Source of the DNA: Acinetobacter amyesii
Lineage (GTDB): Bacteria > Pseudomonadota > Gammaproteobacteria > Pseudomonadales > Moraxellaceae
Assembly: GCF_002018365.1 (NCBI RefSeq)
Contig: NZ_MVKX01000006.1
Coordinates: 1-64,000 of the forward strand
Length of the DNA: 64,000 nt
Direction: 5' to 3'
Shown: positions 37,942-46,600 of the stretch, piece after piece
How the letters are laid out: every line of letters starts with the position of its first letter
How positions within the stretch are numbered: position 1 is the first letter of the stretch
Notes under the pieces: generated by a model
What the model was told of the DNA's origin: nothing
Databases searched by the model: none
What the model saw: the letters and a program-made list of their open reading frames with translations, nothing else
Position numbers and translations under genes: made by a program

Positions 37942-38691
37942 TTAAAGCTTTTGTTTCAACTCTGAACGGTTCTTTTGGCGGATCTCATCCATTTGCGCAT
38001 TGAGCGCTAACATCTCTGTATAAAGCTGATTAAACTGCTTTAAAGGCGCATCTTCATAGAACATAAATAATTTATTTTTCTTTTCCCATTTATTGGCTTT
38101 CAGCACAGCAAAGATCTCATCAGCCTTCGCCAAGCTTTGCTTTTCTAACTCAAATAAAGCATGCGACTCATCACTATCACGACTGTCTCTTAAACTCTGG
38201 GCAATTTGCTGACGAAACACCTGTTTGACCGCCAACTGTTTGGCCTGTGCTAAACCATTTTCCTCTTGCTGTGTGGTTTTTTGTTCATAAGCATCGACCA
38301 CAGCATGCACCTGTTGCAGCATTTGCTCAGTCTCTTGATATTGGTTTTTTTTATCTTGCAACAAGCGATCGATGTCGAGAAATTTATCCCAATTCAGTGC
38401 TTTAAGATCACGAATATATTGATTCCGCGCTTCTGCACGCTGCAGCATTTGGCTCAAAATAAAATCCGACATGATTTTATAATCACCCGTTAGCCGTGCA
38501 TCTGTCACATTGAGTTGTATCGGCTCTTCCCAGTGCTGAGCTTGCTGAAAAATTTGCTCGGTTTTTTCACGCAAAACCGTTTCATAGGTCGAGAGTTGCA
38601 CAGCTTCTTTTTGCTGTACTGAATATTGATAAAACATCCATCCAAAGACCAATACCGTAGCACTGGCCAAGACAACAAAGATACGCGGCAT
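37942..38691 (-). CDS. Membrane-anchored coiled-coil protein of unknown function
   Basis: A 249-residue protein with one N-terminal membrane helix (4-22, IFVVLASATVLVFGWMFYQ) and a periplasmic helical body rich in Gln, Glu and Lys, with long coiled-coil stretches (about 30-50, 105-150, 205-249). No catalytic motif is seen. A GGAG ribosome site supports the start. It may be a structural or scaffold protein of the envelope. Family not recognised. Confidence 0.7.
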   Translation of the reverse strand: MPRIFVVLASATVLVFGWMFYQYSVQQKEAVQLSTYETVLREKTEQIFQQAQHWEEPIQLNVTDARLTGDYKIMSDFILSQMLQRAEARNQYIRDLKALNWDKFLDIDRLLQDKKNQYQETEQMLQQVHAVVDAYEQKTTQQEENGLAQAKQLAVKQVFRQQIAQSLRDSRDSDESHALFELEKQSLAKADEIFAVLKANKWEKKNKLFMFYEDAPLKQFNQLYTEMLALNAQMDEIRQKNRSELKQKL

Positions 38692-38883
38692 AATGAGCTC
38701 CGAATGCCCTTTTATTCAGTTTAACCAAAAGTTTGAAGATTGACGATAAAATAGCCATGCTTTTTAAGAAGGCTATTTGAAAACATCAATGTAAATAGAC
38801 TTAAATTGCGCATATCATCAAAACGAAAATTCATGGATAAAACATGAATTTTCGCCTTCAATTTACTGTAGAGATGTATTCGA

Positions 38884-39417
38884 TTATGGGGTCTTAATCG
38901 GATTGGTATTTAACTGACGGTCAATATTTCCGAGATTGATCTGCTCACGACTGATTTGCACATTGGTCGCATTACGGTCTATCCCAAAGGGTTGCAACAT
39001 AATATATAAACCATTGCGTGGGTCAGAAGACTGCAAACCTGCGGCAATATCTAAAACATGCTGCTGCATCAAAGGTGATAAATTCGACATATCAGGCACG
39101 GCTGTCGCAGGCAAGACATCTACATTTGACACGATTGTTGCATCAACACCTTTGTTTTGCGTATCGCGCTCAAGTTGCATCACCCGTTGCTGTAAGGCTT
39201 TACGGCGATCCACCTGCTCTTGATACTCAACAATGCCCGTCTCTGCACGCATTTCACGCTCTGCCATAATGGTTAAAGCAGGCATCTGAATGGCTTGTTG
39301 TTCGGTATCCTCAGCTTTTGTAGTGGCTTTTTCCGCAGCCAAAGTATTCATAGCCGTCATTGCTGCACTAACAAAAACCAAAACGGAAACAGATTTAGGG
39401 AGATTCATCATGTTCAT
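38884..39417 (-). CDS. Exported protein of unknown function
   Basis: A 177-residue protein with a signal peptide ending NTLAA near residue 28. The mature N-terminus has QMPALTIMAEREM, which looks like the TonB-box style start of outer-membrane receptors, but no barrel follows. A coiled-coil segment (DRRKALQQRVMQLERDTQ) and a C-terminal globular part (VLDIAAGLQSSDPRNGLYIML) come after. Three ATG codons (39417, 39411, 39408) could each start it; ribosome-site support is weak. It is not recognised. Confidence 0.6.
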   Translation of the reverse strand: MNMMNLPKSVSVLVFVSAAMTAMNTLAAEKATTKAEDTEQQAIQMPALTIMAEREMRAETGIVEYQEQVDRRKALQQRVMQLERDTQNKGVDATIVSNVDVLPATAVPDMSNLSPLMQQHVLDIAAGLQSSDPRNGLYIMLQPFGIDRNATNVQISREQINLGNIDRQLNTNPIKTP

Positions 39418-39604
39418 TCCGAGAGATTTAAAAATAGAAAATTGAAAAAATTTACACTGCCTTTATTGTACAACAATTAATCAATTCACTAGATTTAACC
39501 CCGACAAACGGCAGGATAGTACAGCTAGTTTAAACCTCACGTTGCTCATTCCAGATTTGAGATATCAACCTATGCCGATCTGCTTTGCCGCTGCTTTTTC
39601 TTTT

Positions 39605-40339
39605 TTATACGGTCCCGATTCTTAACAGCACAGGAAATGACAAAGCAAACTCTTGCTGCGGATGACGGCTAAAGAAATCGTGCAAAGCTGCACACGGTTG
39701 AAGTGTCGGGTGTTGCTGTTGATAGTGTTTAAGCCCAGACCATGTTTGCAGATAGTCTAAAATTTGCTGTGAACGCCACCTGTAATTTAAAAACAGCTGA
39801 GGTGTCGCTAACTCCTGAAATGGAAACGGAATACTGCGATATTCTTCGTCGATGTAACGACGTTCAGCATCCCAATAGCCCTTTAACGTGACAAAATACA
39901 GATCATGTAAAAGCTGGTTCAATTCCGCGTGTTCAAATTGAATCAGACCATAGCCCACAATGGCAATGTGACCTTGAGGTTTCAAAACGCGTCGTACTTC
40001 TGCATAAAAGGCAGTAAAATCAAACCAATGAATCGCTTGCGCGACTGTGATTAAATCTACTGAATGGTCTGCAAGCGGACAATGTTCTGCGCTGGCTTGC
40101 TCATAACGCACATTGTCTAAATTGGGTGCTTGGGCCAATTGTTCGGTACTCAGATCTGTCGCTAAAACCTGTTGAAAATAGGGTGCCAAACCTTTGGTAA
40201 ATTGACCTGAACCTGCACCGCAGTCCCATGCCAGTTCACGCAGGGCAACATGCTGCAAGATGCTATCGACGACTTCAGCAGAATAACTTGGACGTGCTTG
40301 TTGATACAGCGCACTCCCTGTAGAGAAAAGGTCTTTCAT
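39605..40339 (-). CDS. Class I SAM-dependent methyltransferase
   Basis: A 244-residue methyltransferase. Motif I is LAWDCGAGSGQFTKGLA (about 37-53), followed by VLATDLSTEQL, AEHCPLADHSVDLITVAQAIHWF and a post-motif strand GHIAIVGYG. The AQAIHWFD segment is typical of the UbiE/YcgJ-like Methyltransf_11 group. The substrate is unknown; a small molecule is most likely. The gene is isolated, with a 265-bp gap before the next stop downstream. Confidence 0.8.
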   Translation of the reverse strand: MKDLFSTGSALYQQARPSYSAEVVDSILQHVALRELAWDCGAGSGQFTKGLAPYFQQVLATDLSTEQLAQAPNLDNVRYEQASAEHCPLADHSVDLITVAQAIHWFDFTAFYAEVRRVLKPQGHIAIVGYGLIQFEHAELNQLLHDLYFVTLKGYWDAERRYIDEEYRSIPFPFQELATPQLFLNYRWRSQQILDYLQTWSGLKHYQQQHPTLQPCAALHDFFSRHPQQEFALSFPVLLRIGTV

Positions 40340-40444
40340 TGTAGGAATTCATTGGTTGTTTTTTATCAGTTTAATCGAATTTTTAGGGTAGGAAGCTAGC
40401 ACTTAAGTCATAGCTTCAGCGATAAAATTTGAGCTTCAAAATAT

Positions 40445-41170
40445 TTACTCAATCACATGCTGTATATAAAAACTGGTCTGTGCAATCGGGCTTAATTGAT
40501 CATTCATTTGATAATATTTCACATCATAATGACCAGTTTTCCATCCAGTCATAGGATAGAAACTCACCCAGTTTTGTTGCTGTTGCTCACTAACTTTGCG
40601 TGGCGTAAAGAGCAGCACTTCACCGCTATCACGATGCGTCCAACGCACCATGACTTGCATATTGTTTGGAACTTTACCCATGGTATCAAAATGTGCATAC
40701 AACGGCTGTGTGACATAGATTTCACGAGGTAAAACTTGATCTACATTTGTCTGTGATTGATCTGTCACATAGGCCTGCCCAGCCAATCGCTGCTGCGGAT
40801 CATTTTTAGCTTGCAGAAACTCGTCTAACATCTGCTGCGCAAATTGTTGCTTATTTTGAATCCCTGTAAAACTGTAATTGGGAAATGCCTGCTGTAAATA
40901 TCGCCCCAATTGTTGATCTGAAGTCTGCTGAATAATGCTCTTTAGCTGACGATGTTGGCCTTTGAGTTGTTGCTGTATATCTTTAGAATGAGGCTGATCC
41001 GAGGCATCTTGATCTAAAGCCAAGAGTGCCACAGGATTATTCGTCGCCAAAGAGACACGCGAGTGCTCAGGTGGCGGCGACGTCAAGCTTGGTTGGTCAT
41101 TCCACGATGCCGCAATATAGCCCAGTGCAAAACAGAGCAGTCCAAGCGCCGCATATTGAAGTCGCTTCAA
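40445..41170 (-). CDS. Membrane-anchored periplasmic protein of unknown function
   Basis: A 241-residue protein beginning at a TTG at 41170 with a well spaced GGAG site; no ATG is available nearby. One N-terminal membrane helix (5-22, YAALGLLCFALGYIAASW) is followed by a linker, a helical Gln-rich region (about 60-125) and a beta-rich C-terminal domain with MVRWTHRDSGEVLLFTPRKV and WKTGHYDVKYYQM, which resembles an immunoglobulin-like fold. Thirty bp behind the lipoprotein gene at 41201, so the two may be cotranscribed. Confidence 0.65.
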   Translation of the reverse strand: MKRLQYAALGLLCFALGYIAASWNDQPSLTSPPPEHSRVSLATNNPVALLALDQDASDQPHSKDIQQQLKGQHRQLKSIIQQTSDQQLGRYLQQAFPNYSFTGIQNKQQFAQQMLDEFLQAKNDPQQRLAGQAYVTDQSQTNVDQVLPREIYVTQPLYAHFDTMGKVPNNMQVMVRWTHRDSGEVLLFTPRKVSEQQQQNWVSFYPMTGWKTGHYDVKYYQMNDQLSPIAQTSFYIQHVIE

Positions 41171-41200
41171 CTGTCACTCCACGAACCTATGTTCATTTGA

Positions 41201-41641
41201 TTAAAAGCCACAGCGGAGCACTTCTGTGCCGACAATATACTCACCAGAGCTCATCGTCGTACCCGTATTAATCACCTGATTTAAGCTAAAGTTAGATCCA
41301 ACTTTTAATTTAAGCAGACCATTATCACATGCTGCAGTTATTCTGCTGCCCGATTTCATATTGGATACACAGCCCGTTTTGGTCACGGCAAAAATTGTTT
41401 GCCCTGCGGAAATACTGGTGCTGCATGATGCTGTGATTATTTTATCGAGCGATGATTCACAAGAAGAACAATTGCCATTATCACAAAGCGCTGCTGCATT
41501 TTCACTTTTACATTCATAGGTCACACCATTTTGAATAATGGTTTTAGAATAGGAAGAATCGACATTACTGCCGCCCCCGCCACCACATGCGCTTAGCAAG
41601 ACACTCATGCCGATCAAAACAGGAAATAATATTTTTTTCAT
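41201..41641 (-). CDS. Small Cys-rich lipoprotein
   Basis: A 146-residue lipoprotein with lipobox LSAC (Cys19) and GGGGG behind it. The mature part has eight to nine further Cys, including CDNGNCSSC (about 53-61), so several disulfides are likely in the periplasm or on the cell surface. No known domain is recognised. It is upstream of the TTG-started gene at 41170 with a 30-bp gap. Confidence 0.7.
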   Translation of the reverse strand: MKKILFPVLIGMSVLLSACGGGGGSNVDSSYSKTIIQNGVTYECKSENAAALCDNGNCSSCESSLDKIITASCSTSISAGQTIFAVTKTGCVSNMKSGSRITAACDNGLLKLKVGSNFSLNQVINTGTTMSSGEYIVGTEVLRCGF

Positions 41642-41751
41642 AACCTTAACCCTTATTTTTTAATAATTTTCTAATAGCCATTGGGCTCATCATCTGGCAT
41701 CGATTGTATCAGTTAAACTGTGCGAAATATCAACAACTAAAAAACAACAGG

Positions 41752-41787
41752 CAAAAAAAAACCTCAAACAATGGTTTGAGGTTTTTT
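41752..41787. terminator. Terminator behind tRNA-Phe copy 1
   Basis: Stem AACCTCAAAC/GTTTGAGGTT with loop AATG; T runs on both strands. On the minus strand it closes the tRNA-Phe gene. Confidence 0.85.
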
Positions 41788-41793
41788 CGAATA

Positions 41794-41869
41794 TGGTGGC
41801 GAGACCCAGGATCGAACTGGGGACACACGGATTTTCAATCCGTTGCTCTACCTACTGAGCTATCACGCC
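41794..41869 (-). tRNA. tRNA-Phe (anticodon GAA), copy 1
   Basis: A 76-nt tRNA on the minus strand with anticodon arm CGGAT-TGAAA-ATCCG type (anticodon GAA), T-loop TTCGATC and encoded CCA. The acceptor stem GGCGTGA/TCTCGCC contains a T-T mismatch at pair 5-68. It is identical to copy 2 and has its own promoter. Confidence 0.95.
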
Positions 41870-41879
41870 GATGCGGTGT

Positions 41880-41908
41880 ATTAAGCCGTATCTCAGTTAA
41901 TTAGTCAA
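41880..41908 (-). promoter_or_regulatory. Promoter of tRNA-Phe copy 1
   Basis: On the minus strand -35 TTGACT (41903-41908) and -10 CTTAAT (41880-41885) are 17 bp apart, directly before the tRNA. Confidence 0.6.
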
Positions 41909-41950
41909 TCATATTTATAAAAATATTTTTCGTGTGCATATTTTTTAGGC

Positions 41951-41979
41951 AAAAAAAATCCCTGATGGGATCAGGGATT
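41951..41979 (-). terminator. Terminator of tRNA-Phe copy 2
   Basis: Stem ATCCCTGAT/ATCAGGGAT with a 3-nt loop, followed on the minus strand by eight T. Confidence 0.87.
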
Positions 41980-42006
41980 GATAAACTGAAAAATCAGTTT
42001 TGAATA

Positions 42007-42082
42007 TGGTGGCGAGACCCAGGATCGAACTGGGGACACACGGATTTTCAATCCGTTGCTCTACCTACTGAGCTATCACGCC
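42007..42082 (-). tRNA. tRNA-Phe (anticodon GAA), copy 2
   Basis: Identical in sequence to copy 1 including the acceptor-stem T-T mismatch, with encoded CCA. The duplication also covers a few flanking bases on the 3' side (GAATATGG). Confidence 0.95.
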
Positions 42083-42092
42083 GATGGGGCGT

Positions 42093-42121
42093 ATTAAACA
42101 ATTTCAGTCTCATGGCGTCAA
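42093..42121 (-). promoter_or_regulatory. Promoter of tRNA-Phe copy 2
   Basis: On the minus strand -35 TTGACG (42116-42121) and -10 TTTAAT (42093-42098) are 17 bp apart, followed by a GC-rich start region. Confidence 0.65.
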
Positions 42122-42246
42122 GCATCTGTTGCGCTTTTTTGTGCAAATGTTTATTTTTAAATCAATATTTCACATTATTTGCTTATTTTTTGAGTGATTT
42201 CAAATTTCCACAGCTGAAATCACTGTGACGACGATGTATTTATCCA

Positions 42247-42273
42247 ACAAAAAAGCAGCTCAATGGCTGCTTT
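42247..42273 (-). terminator. Terminator of the PanZ-like gene
   Basis: Stem AAAGCAGC/GCTGCTTT with a 6-nt loop and a T run on the minus strand. Confidence 0.82.
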
Positions 42274-42287
42274 CAATTGGGGACAGG

Positions 42288-42677
42288 TTATTCAGCCGCA
42301 GTAATTTTTCCAATGTGTGCCAAACAGCGGTGGATCGCGCCACAACCTGGTTCAAAAGTTTTCACCCCTTTTTCTTCTTCCATACGGGTGGCCTCACTGA
42401 CCAAACGTTCTGCAACACCACGCCCACGATTTGCAGGGTGTACCACAATATATTCAAGGGTTTTGCTTTCACCTTGGCCTGTACACCAAATCGCGCCAAT
42501 CAATTTTGTATTAAATTCTGCAGTATAAACTAAGGTATACTGAGCTAAGTTCTGCTCAAGTTGTTCAATCGCATCGGAACCGTCGCTAAACTCAGGGCTG
42601 GTGTCATACAGTCGCTCAAGCTGGCTGCGCACTTCATCATTTTCCAAAGAAGTATAGGCATGTACGGTAATAGGCAT
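42288..42677 (-). CDS. GNAT-family protein, PanZ/PanM-like acetyl-CoA sensor
   Basis: A 129-residue GNAT-fold protein. The acetyl-CoA binding loop is RGRGVAERLVSEA (about 84-96), preceded by the beta-4 strand LEYIVVHPANR. Length and the N-terminal ITVHAYTSLENDEVRSQLERLY pattern fit the PanZ group. PanZ binds aspartate decarboxylase (PanD), promotes its maturation and adjusts pantothenate synthesis. A generic small-molecule acetyltransferase is the alternative. Divergent from hisB. No pan genes are in this window. Confidence 0.65.
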   Translation of the reverse strand: MPITVHAYTSLENDEVRSQLERLYDTSPEFSDGSDAIEQLEQNLAQYTLVYTAEFNTKLIGAIWCTGQGESKTLEYIVVHPANRGRGVAERLVSEATRMEEEKGVKTFEPGCGAIHRCLAHIGKITAAE

Positions 42678-42774
42678 TGATAAACCCTCCTGAGCAATCT
42701 AATATGCGGTGACTTTTCGTCACAGCGAAAATATTTTTACATCAATCATTTTGACGTATTTGAGGAACGTGTCT

Positions 42775-43368
42775 ATGACAGATCGTATCAGTGAAGTGGT
42801 AAGAAACACCAACGAAACCAAAATTCGAGTTCGTGTGAATCTTGATGGTACTGGTCAAGGCACTTTAAACACTGGTGTTCCATTTTTAGATCATATGATT
42901 GATCAAATCAAGCGACATGGTCTGTTTGATATTGATATTCATTGTGATGGCGATCTTGAAATTGACGATCATCATACCGTAGAAGACTGTGGGATTACAC
43001 TTGGCCAAGCCTTTGCTCAAGCACTGGGCAATAAAAAAGGCTTACGTCGCTACGGTCACTTCTATGCGCCGCTGGATGAATCACTGAGTCGTGTCGTGGT
43101 AGATTTATCAGGCCGTCCGGGTCTTTGGATGGATATTCCATTCACTCGCGCGCGCATCGGGACTTTTGATGTGGATCTTTTCTCTGAATTTTTCCAAGGT
43201 TTTGTGAACCATGCGTTAATGACGCTGCACATCGACAACCTAAAAGGTAAAAACAGCCACCACCAAATTGAAAGCGTATTTAAAGCCTTTGCCCGTGCAT
43301 TACGCATGGCGTGTGAAGTTGACCCTCGTGCCGAAAATACTGTTGCGTCTACCAAAGGAACATTGTAA
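42775..43368 (+). CDS. hisB: Imidazoleglycerol-phosphate dehydratase
   Basis: HisB carries out the sixth step of histidine synthesis. It is the single-function form (197-198 residues), without the phosphatase domain of the E. coli fusion. The metal-binding motifs are visible: [25 protein letters not shown] and, near the C-terminus, [19 protein letters not shown]. The frame is open to 42709, but the ATG at 42775 has a GAGG site and the normal start [12 protein letters not shown]. The stop overlaps the hisH start (TAATG), so translation is coupled. Confidence 0.97.
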   Translation: MTDRISEVVRNTNETKIRVRVNLDGTGQGTLNTGVPFLDHMIDQIKRHGLFDIDIHCDGDLEIDDHHTVEDCGITLGQAFAQALGNKKGLRRYGHFYAPLDESLSRVVVDLSGRPGLWMDIPFTRARIGTFDVDLFSEFFQGFVNHALMTLHIDNLKGKNSHHQIESVFKAFARALRMACEVDPRAENTVASTKGTL

Positions 43369-43985
43369 TGACCCGTATTGCCCTTCTTGACTATGGCATG
43401 GGAAATCTTCACTCAGCAGCAAAAGCCCTCGAACACGTGGGCGCAACTGTTGATGTCACTAATGATCCTAAGCTGATTGCACAAGCAGATAAAATTGTGT
43501 TCCCCGGTGTGGGGGCAATGCGTGACTGTATGCAAGGCATGCATGATGCAGGCATTGATGAAGTAGTCCGTAAAGCAGCATTTAATAAACCTGTGCTTGC
43601 GATCTGTGTCGGCATGCAAGCCCTAATGCAGCATTCCGAAGAAAATGGCGGTGCAGATGCATTGGGTATTTTTGAAGGTTCAGTTAAACGCTTCCCTGAT
43701 GTAGAGGGATTAAAAGTGCCGCACATGGGCTGGAACCAAGTGCATCAGGCAGACCCTAGCCACCCGATGTGGAAAAACATTGAGCAAGATGCACGTTTCT
43801 ATTTCGTACATAGCTTCTATGTAGAGCCGCAAGATTCAAGCATTGTCGCTGCAACATGTGACTATGGTTTGAAATTTTGTACCGCAATTCACAAGGAAAA
43901 CTTGTTTGCGACACAATTTCACCCAGAAAAAAGTCATACAGCTGGCCTGCAATTGCTAAAAAACTTTGTGGAATGGGATATCTAA
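43368..43985 (+). CDS. hisH: Imidazole glycerol phosphate synthase, glutaminase subunit
   Basis: HisH releases ammonia from glutamine and feeds it to HisF. The 205 residues form a class I glutamine amidotransferase: [17 protein letters not shown] at the start, the oxyanion strand PGVGAM, the nucleophile Cys in [10 protein letters not shown], and the His-x-Glu pair in [14 protein letters not shown]. It is coupled to hisB by a one-base overlap and followed by a terminator. Its partner hisF is about 7.5 kb away in this window, at 51490. Confidence 0.97.
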   Translation: MTRIALLDYGMGNLHSAAKALEHVGATVDVTNDPKLIAQADKIVFPGVGAMRDCMQGMHDAGIDEVVRKAAFNKPVLAICVGMQALMQHSEENGGADALGIFEGSVKRFPDVEGLKVPHMGWNQVHQADPSHPMWKNIEQDARFYFVHSFYVEPQDSSIVAATCDYGLKFCTAIHKENLFATQFHPEKSHTAGLQLLKNFVEWDI

Positions 43986-44001
43986 AATACCTTCCTCTCA
44001 G

Positions 44002-44029
44002 AAAAGCCCGCTCCTTGCGGGCTTTTTTG
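44002..44029 (+). terminator. Terminator of hisB-hisH
   Basis: Stem AAAGCCCGC/GCGGGCTTT with loop TCCTT and a T run. Confidence 0.88.
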
Positions 44030-44115
44030 TACTGTTTATTTTTCATCCTTTTATTTTCTACATATTCATTTTAGAATTTGCCTACTTATAAAAATACCAA
44101 AGCCTAGGAATAATA

Positions 44116-44625
44116 ATGAATACCTTCACATCTGACTCACCGACCCAAGCCAGTGGTCGCTTTAGCCGTCGTGCATATCTTGCATGGAATATACTGCTCG
44201 GCATTATTTTTACGTTAATTGCTGTTGTGGTCGGCCTGCTCATACCCGGTGCGCAAAATGCGCTGATTGAGGGTGCTATGTCGACGCCACTCATGATTAT
44301 TTTCTTTATCATGTATGCCATCGTTATTTATTACAGCGTCATTTTCTTAATCCGTCGTTTACATGACAGAGACCATTCAGGATGGCTTGCACTGCTGATC
44401 TTAGTTCCTGTAGTGAATATATTGTTTGCGCTCTATGTGTTATTTGCACCGGGTAATAGCGGTAGTAATAGCTTTGGACAACCACGCCCGACCAAAGGCT
44501 GGGAAACCGTGCTGGCTGTTTTGTATATCGTGGTATTTATAGTCGGGATACTTGCTGCGATCATGATTCCGTCTTACCAAAACTATGTGATCCGCTCTCA
44601 ACAAGCCACGATTCAACAACAATAA
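44116..44625 (+). CDS. DUF805 membrane protein with pilin-like tail
   Basis: A 169-residue membrane protein. The DUF805 body (about 12-125) shows the family pattern GRFSRRAYLAWN, RRLHDRDHSGW, LLILVPVVNILFALYVLF and PGNSGSNSFGQPRP, with three to four helices. After it, residues about 132-162 read VVFIVGILAAIMIPSYQNYVIRSQ, which is close to the N-terminal helix of type IV pilins. The function of DUF805 is unknown. The second DUF805 gene 180 bp downstream is a paralogue without that tail. Confidence 0.8.
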   Translation: MNTFTSDSPTQASGRFSRRAYLAWNILLGIIFTLIAVVVGLLIPGAQNALIEGAMSTPLMIIFFIMYAIVIYYSVIFLIRRLHDRDHSGWLALLILVPVVNILFALYVLFAPGNSGSNSFGQPRPTKGWETVLAVLYIVVFIVGILAAIMIPSYQNYVIRSQQATIQQQ

Positions 44626-44682
44626 TCATAAATCATTAGATGCCGCCTATATCACTCTAAACAGCAATACATCTGCTCAAAC

Positions 44683-44708
44683 AAGCTCACACAAGTGGGC
44701 TTTTTTTG
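44683..44708 (+). terminator. Terminator between the two DUF805 genes
   Basis: Stem AAGCTCAC/GTGGGCTT with one G-T pair, loop ACAA, followed by seven T. Confidence 0.75.
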
Positions 44709-44808
44709 TACTTTACCTTTATAATCAACGCGCTTTTTTGGTTCAGGATCAAATCCTGTACTTTTTCACATTTTTATGTCTTTTTTAGCTCAATTTTTGC
44801 GGTTAAAA

Positions 44809-45327
44809 ATGAATGATAACAATACTTTTTACGATAATTTAAGATCATTTAATATGAATAATTCACCCAATATAAACTCTGGTTGGAACCGTGACGGTCG
44901 TTTTAATCGCATGTCATTTATCGGTTGGAATGTCTTCTATGGCCTCATACTGAGCATATTGATGCTACTGATCGTCAGCATGATGCCCAATACCCTCAAT
45001 GCCCTAATAGCTCACGCTGAAAATCCAATGACGCAAGTGATTGGATTTATCCTAAATGTTTTCATGCTGATCCCTTTGATGATTTTTTCAGTGCGTCGTC
45101 TGCATGACTTTAATCTCTCAGGCTGGTTTGCACTCTTAGAGTTGATTCCGTTGCTCAATATCGTCATGTGCATTGCGCTGATGCTCATCCCGGGGTCTGC
45201 AAATGCCAATCAATATGGCGAGCCGCGTGCATCCAAAACATGGGAAGTGGTCCTCGCCTTTCTCTTTATCGGTTTATTCTTACTGATCTTGGTAAATGTA
45301 TTATTTACTGCGCGTTTTCTGTTTTAA
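44809..45327 (+). CDS. DUF805 membrane protein
   Basis: A 172-residue paralogue of the preceding gene. The family pattern is visible: GRFNRMSFIGWN, VRRLHDFNLSGWFALLELIPLLNIVMCIALMLIPG and NQYGEPRASKTWEVVLAF. Four membrane helices are likely. The frame opens at 44776; neither 44776 nor 44809 has a strong ribosome site and 44809 (MNDNNTFYDN) is the better choice by alignment length to the neighbour. Role unknown. Three 22-bp repeats begin right behind its stop. Confidence 0.75.
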   Translation: MNDNNTFYDNLRSFNMNNSPNINSGWNRDGRFNRMSFIGWNVFYGLILSILMLLIVSMMPNTLNALIAHAENPMTQVIGFILNVFMLIPLMIFSVRRLHDFNLSGWFALLELIPLLNIVMCIALMLIPGSANANQYGEPRASKTWEVVLAFLFIGLFLLILVNVLFTARFLF

Positions 45328-45400
45328 GTCACTGTCTTTAAGCCTCTTGGTCACTGTGTTTAAGTGCCCTCGTCACTGTCATAGCAACGCGCTATGACAG
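45328..45400 (+). repeat. 22-bp spaced direct repeats followed by a 10-bp hairpin
   Basis: GTCACTGT occurs at 45328, 45350 and 45372, exactly 22 bp apart; the first two units also share TTTAAG at the same place. The third copy runs into a perfect inverted repeat CTGTCATAGC/GCTATGACAG (45376-45400, 5-nt loop). It lies between the DUF805 gene and the exonuclease gene. There is no T run, so it is not a standard terminator. Confidence 0.75.
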
Positions 45401-45501
45401 GCAGATGAGTCAAAGGCTCATGCTCAACGCCACATCTCGGTATTTGCATTTCCCTACTAAACGCTCTAGGCTGCAACAACAAGCCTTTGAATTGAATCAC
45501 A

Positions 45502-46167
45502 ATGACTAATGCTCTACTGACACCTATTTTGCCAACTAAAGAACAGATTAAAAATTTTCCATTGTTCCAAAATTTAGTGCCAGAGCAGATCCATGTCATT
45601 CACAATGCAGAACAATGCCAACACTGGGCCGATGAATTACAGACGACTGCCTTATTCGGTTTCGACTCTGAATCTAAGCCGACTTTTCGTAAAGGTGAAG
45701 TCTCTACTGGCCCACATTTAATCCAACTCGCGACGGCGCAACAGGCCTGGTTGTTTCAAATGAACGAATGCACTTGGGATTTTTTAAGACCAATCTTGAG
45801 TAATCGTGATCAAATTAAAGTAGGTTTTGGCTTAAAAAATGATGCGCATTTATTTCGTAAAAAAGGCATCGAACTGAATAGTGTCTTGGAACTCTCCAAG
45901 TGCTTTGCTTCTTTTGGCTTAAGCCAACCCGTCGGTTTAAAAAATGCCATGGCACTGCTTTTTCGTGTGAATTTTCCAAAATCTAAATCGGTCAGTACCT
46001 CGAATTGGGCCAAAAAGCGCTTAAATCCAGAACAAATTCGTTATGCCGCTGCCGATGCCTATGCCCCTGTTTTGGTCTTTGAAGAATTATTACAACGCGG
46101 CTTATTACCTAAAACCATTCCCAATACCTCCCTCAAACTAAGAATTCGTCCGCACATGAAATTATAA
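45502..46167 (+). CDS. RNase D-like 3'-5' exonuclease
   Basis: A 221-residue protein with a DEDDy exonuclease domain. Exo I is LFGFDSESKP with the Asp/Glu pair, Exo II is the KVGFGLKNDAHLF segment, and Exo III is YAAADAYAPV with Tyr and Asp. There is no HRDC domain, so it is shorter than RNase D. It most resembles the 3'-5' exonuclease domain (WRN-like) proteins of unknown target. The substrate could be RNA or DNA. No ribosome site is evident before the ATG at 45502. Lone gene. Confidence 0.8.
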   Translation: MTNALLTPILPTKEQIKNFPLFQNLVPEQIHVIHNAEQCQHWADELQTTALFGFDSESKPTFRKGEVSTGPHLIQLATAQQAWLFQMNECTWDFLRPILSNRDQIKVGFGLKNDAHLFRKKGIELNSVLELSKCFASFGLSQPVGLKNAMALLFRVNFPKSKSVSTSNWAKKRLNPEQIRYAAADAYAPVLVFEELLQRGLLPKTIPNTSLKLRIRPHMKL

Positions 46168-46600
46168 ACCCTTAATTATTTTAATGATTTAAATTATATT
46201 CAGCGATGTAACCGCTCTGTAACTGGATATTGCCCCAATCTATGGCATGACCAAGTGCAAAGATCGGCTGAAGAGTGCCAATGAATTTGCAGTTTATTTG
46301 CGCTAAAGATTTGAACAGTACCTTATTGCTTTAAAAATAGTCACAGCACAGCCTAAAAACAATAAAATTGCACCTTTTAAGTACATTTATATCTTTGATT
46401 TAACTCGTTTTAATTACATTAATATACATTTATATTTTTGTTCAGTTAAGGTTTTGATCTCTCTGGGTTTTCTAGCAGAATTACATGATTTATCTCATTC
46501 TTTCTATACTTTCATAATTTGTTTTCATCAATCTCCTTTTGCTAAAACAAGTCTGCCAAATACATAACACATCATAATTTAAAAACTTGGAGAACCTGAC
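46168..46600. other. Gene-free stretch before the repeat protein
   Basis: 433 bp without a supported gene; AT-rich, especially 46370-46450, where ATTACATTAATATACATTTATA-like direct repetition of TACATTTATAT occurs (46382 and 46424). It probably holds the promoter of the gene at 46601. Confidence 0.35.

Noticed and set aside
42225..42533. Two overlapping plus-strand frames opposite the PanZ-like gene
   Set aside because: They begin inside a terminator and mirror the GNAT coding sequence.
45328..45400. Possible CRISPR array because of the regular 22-bp spacing
   Set aside because: Only 8 bp are repeated, units lack unique spacers of normal length, and no cas genes are present.
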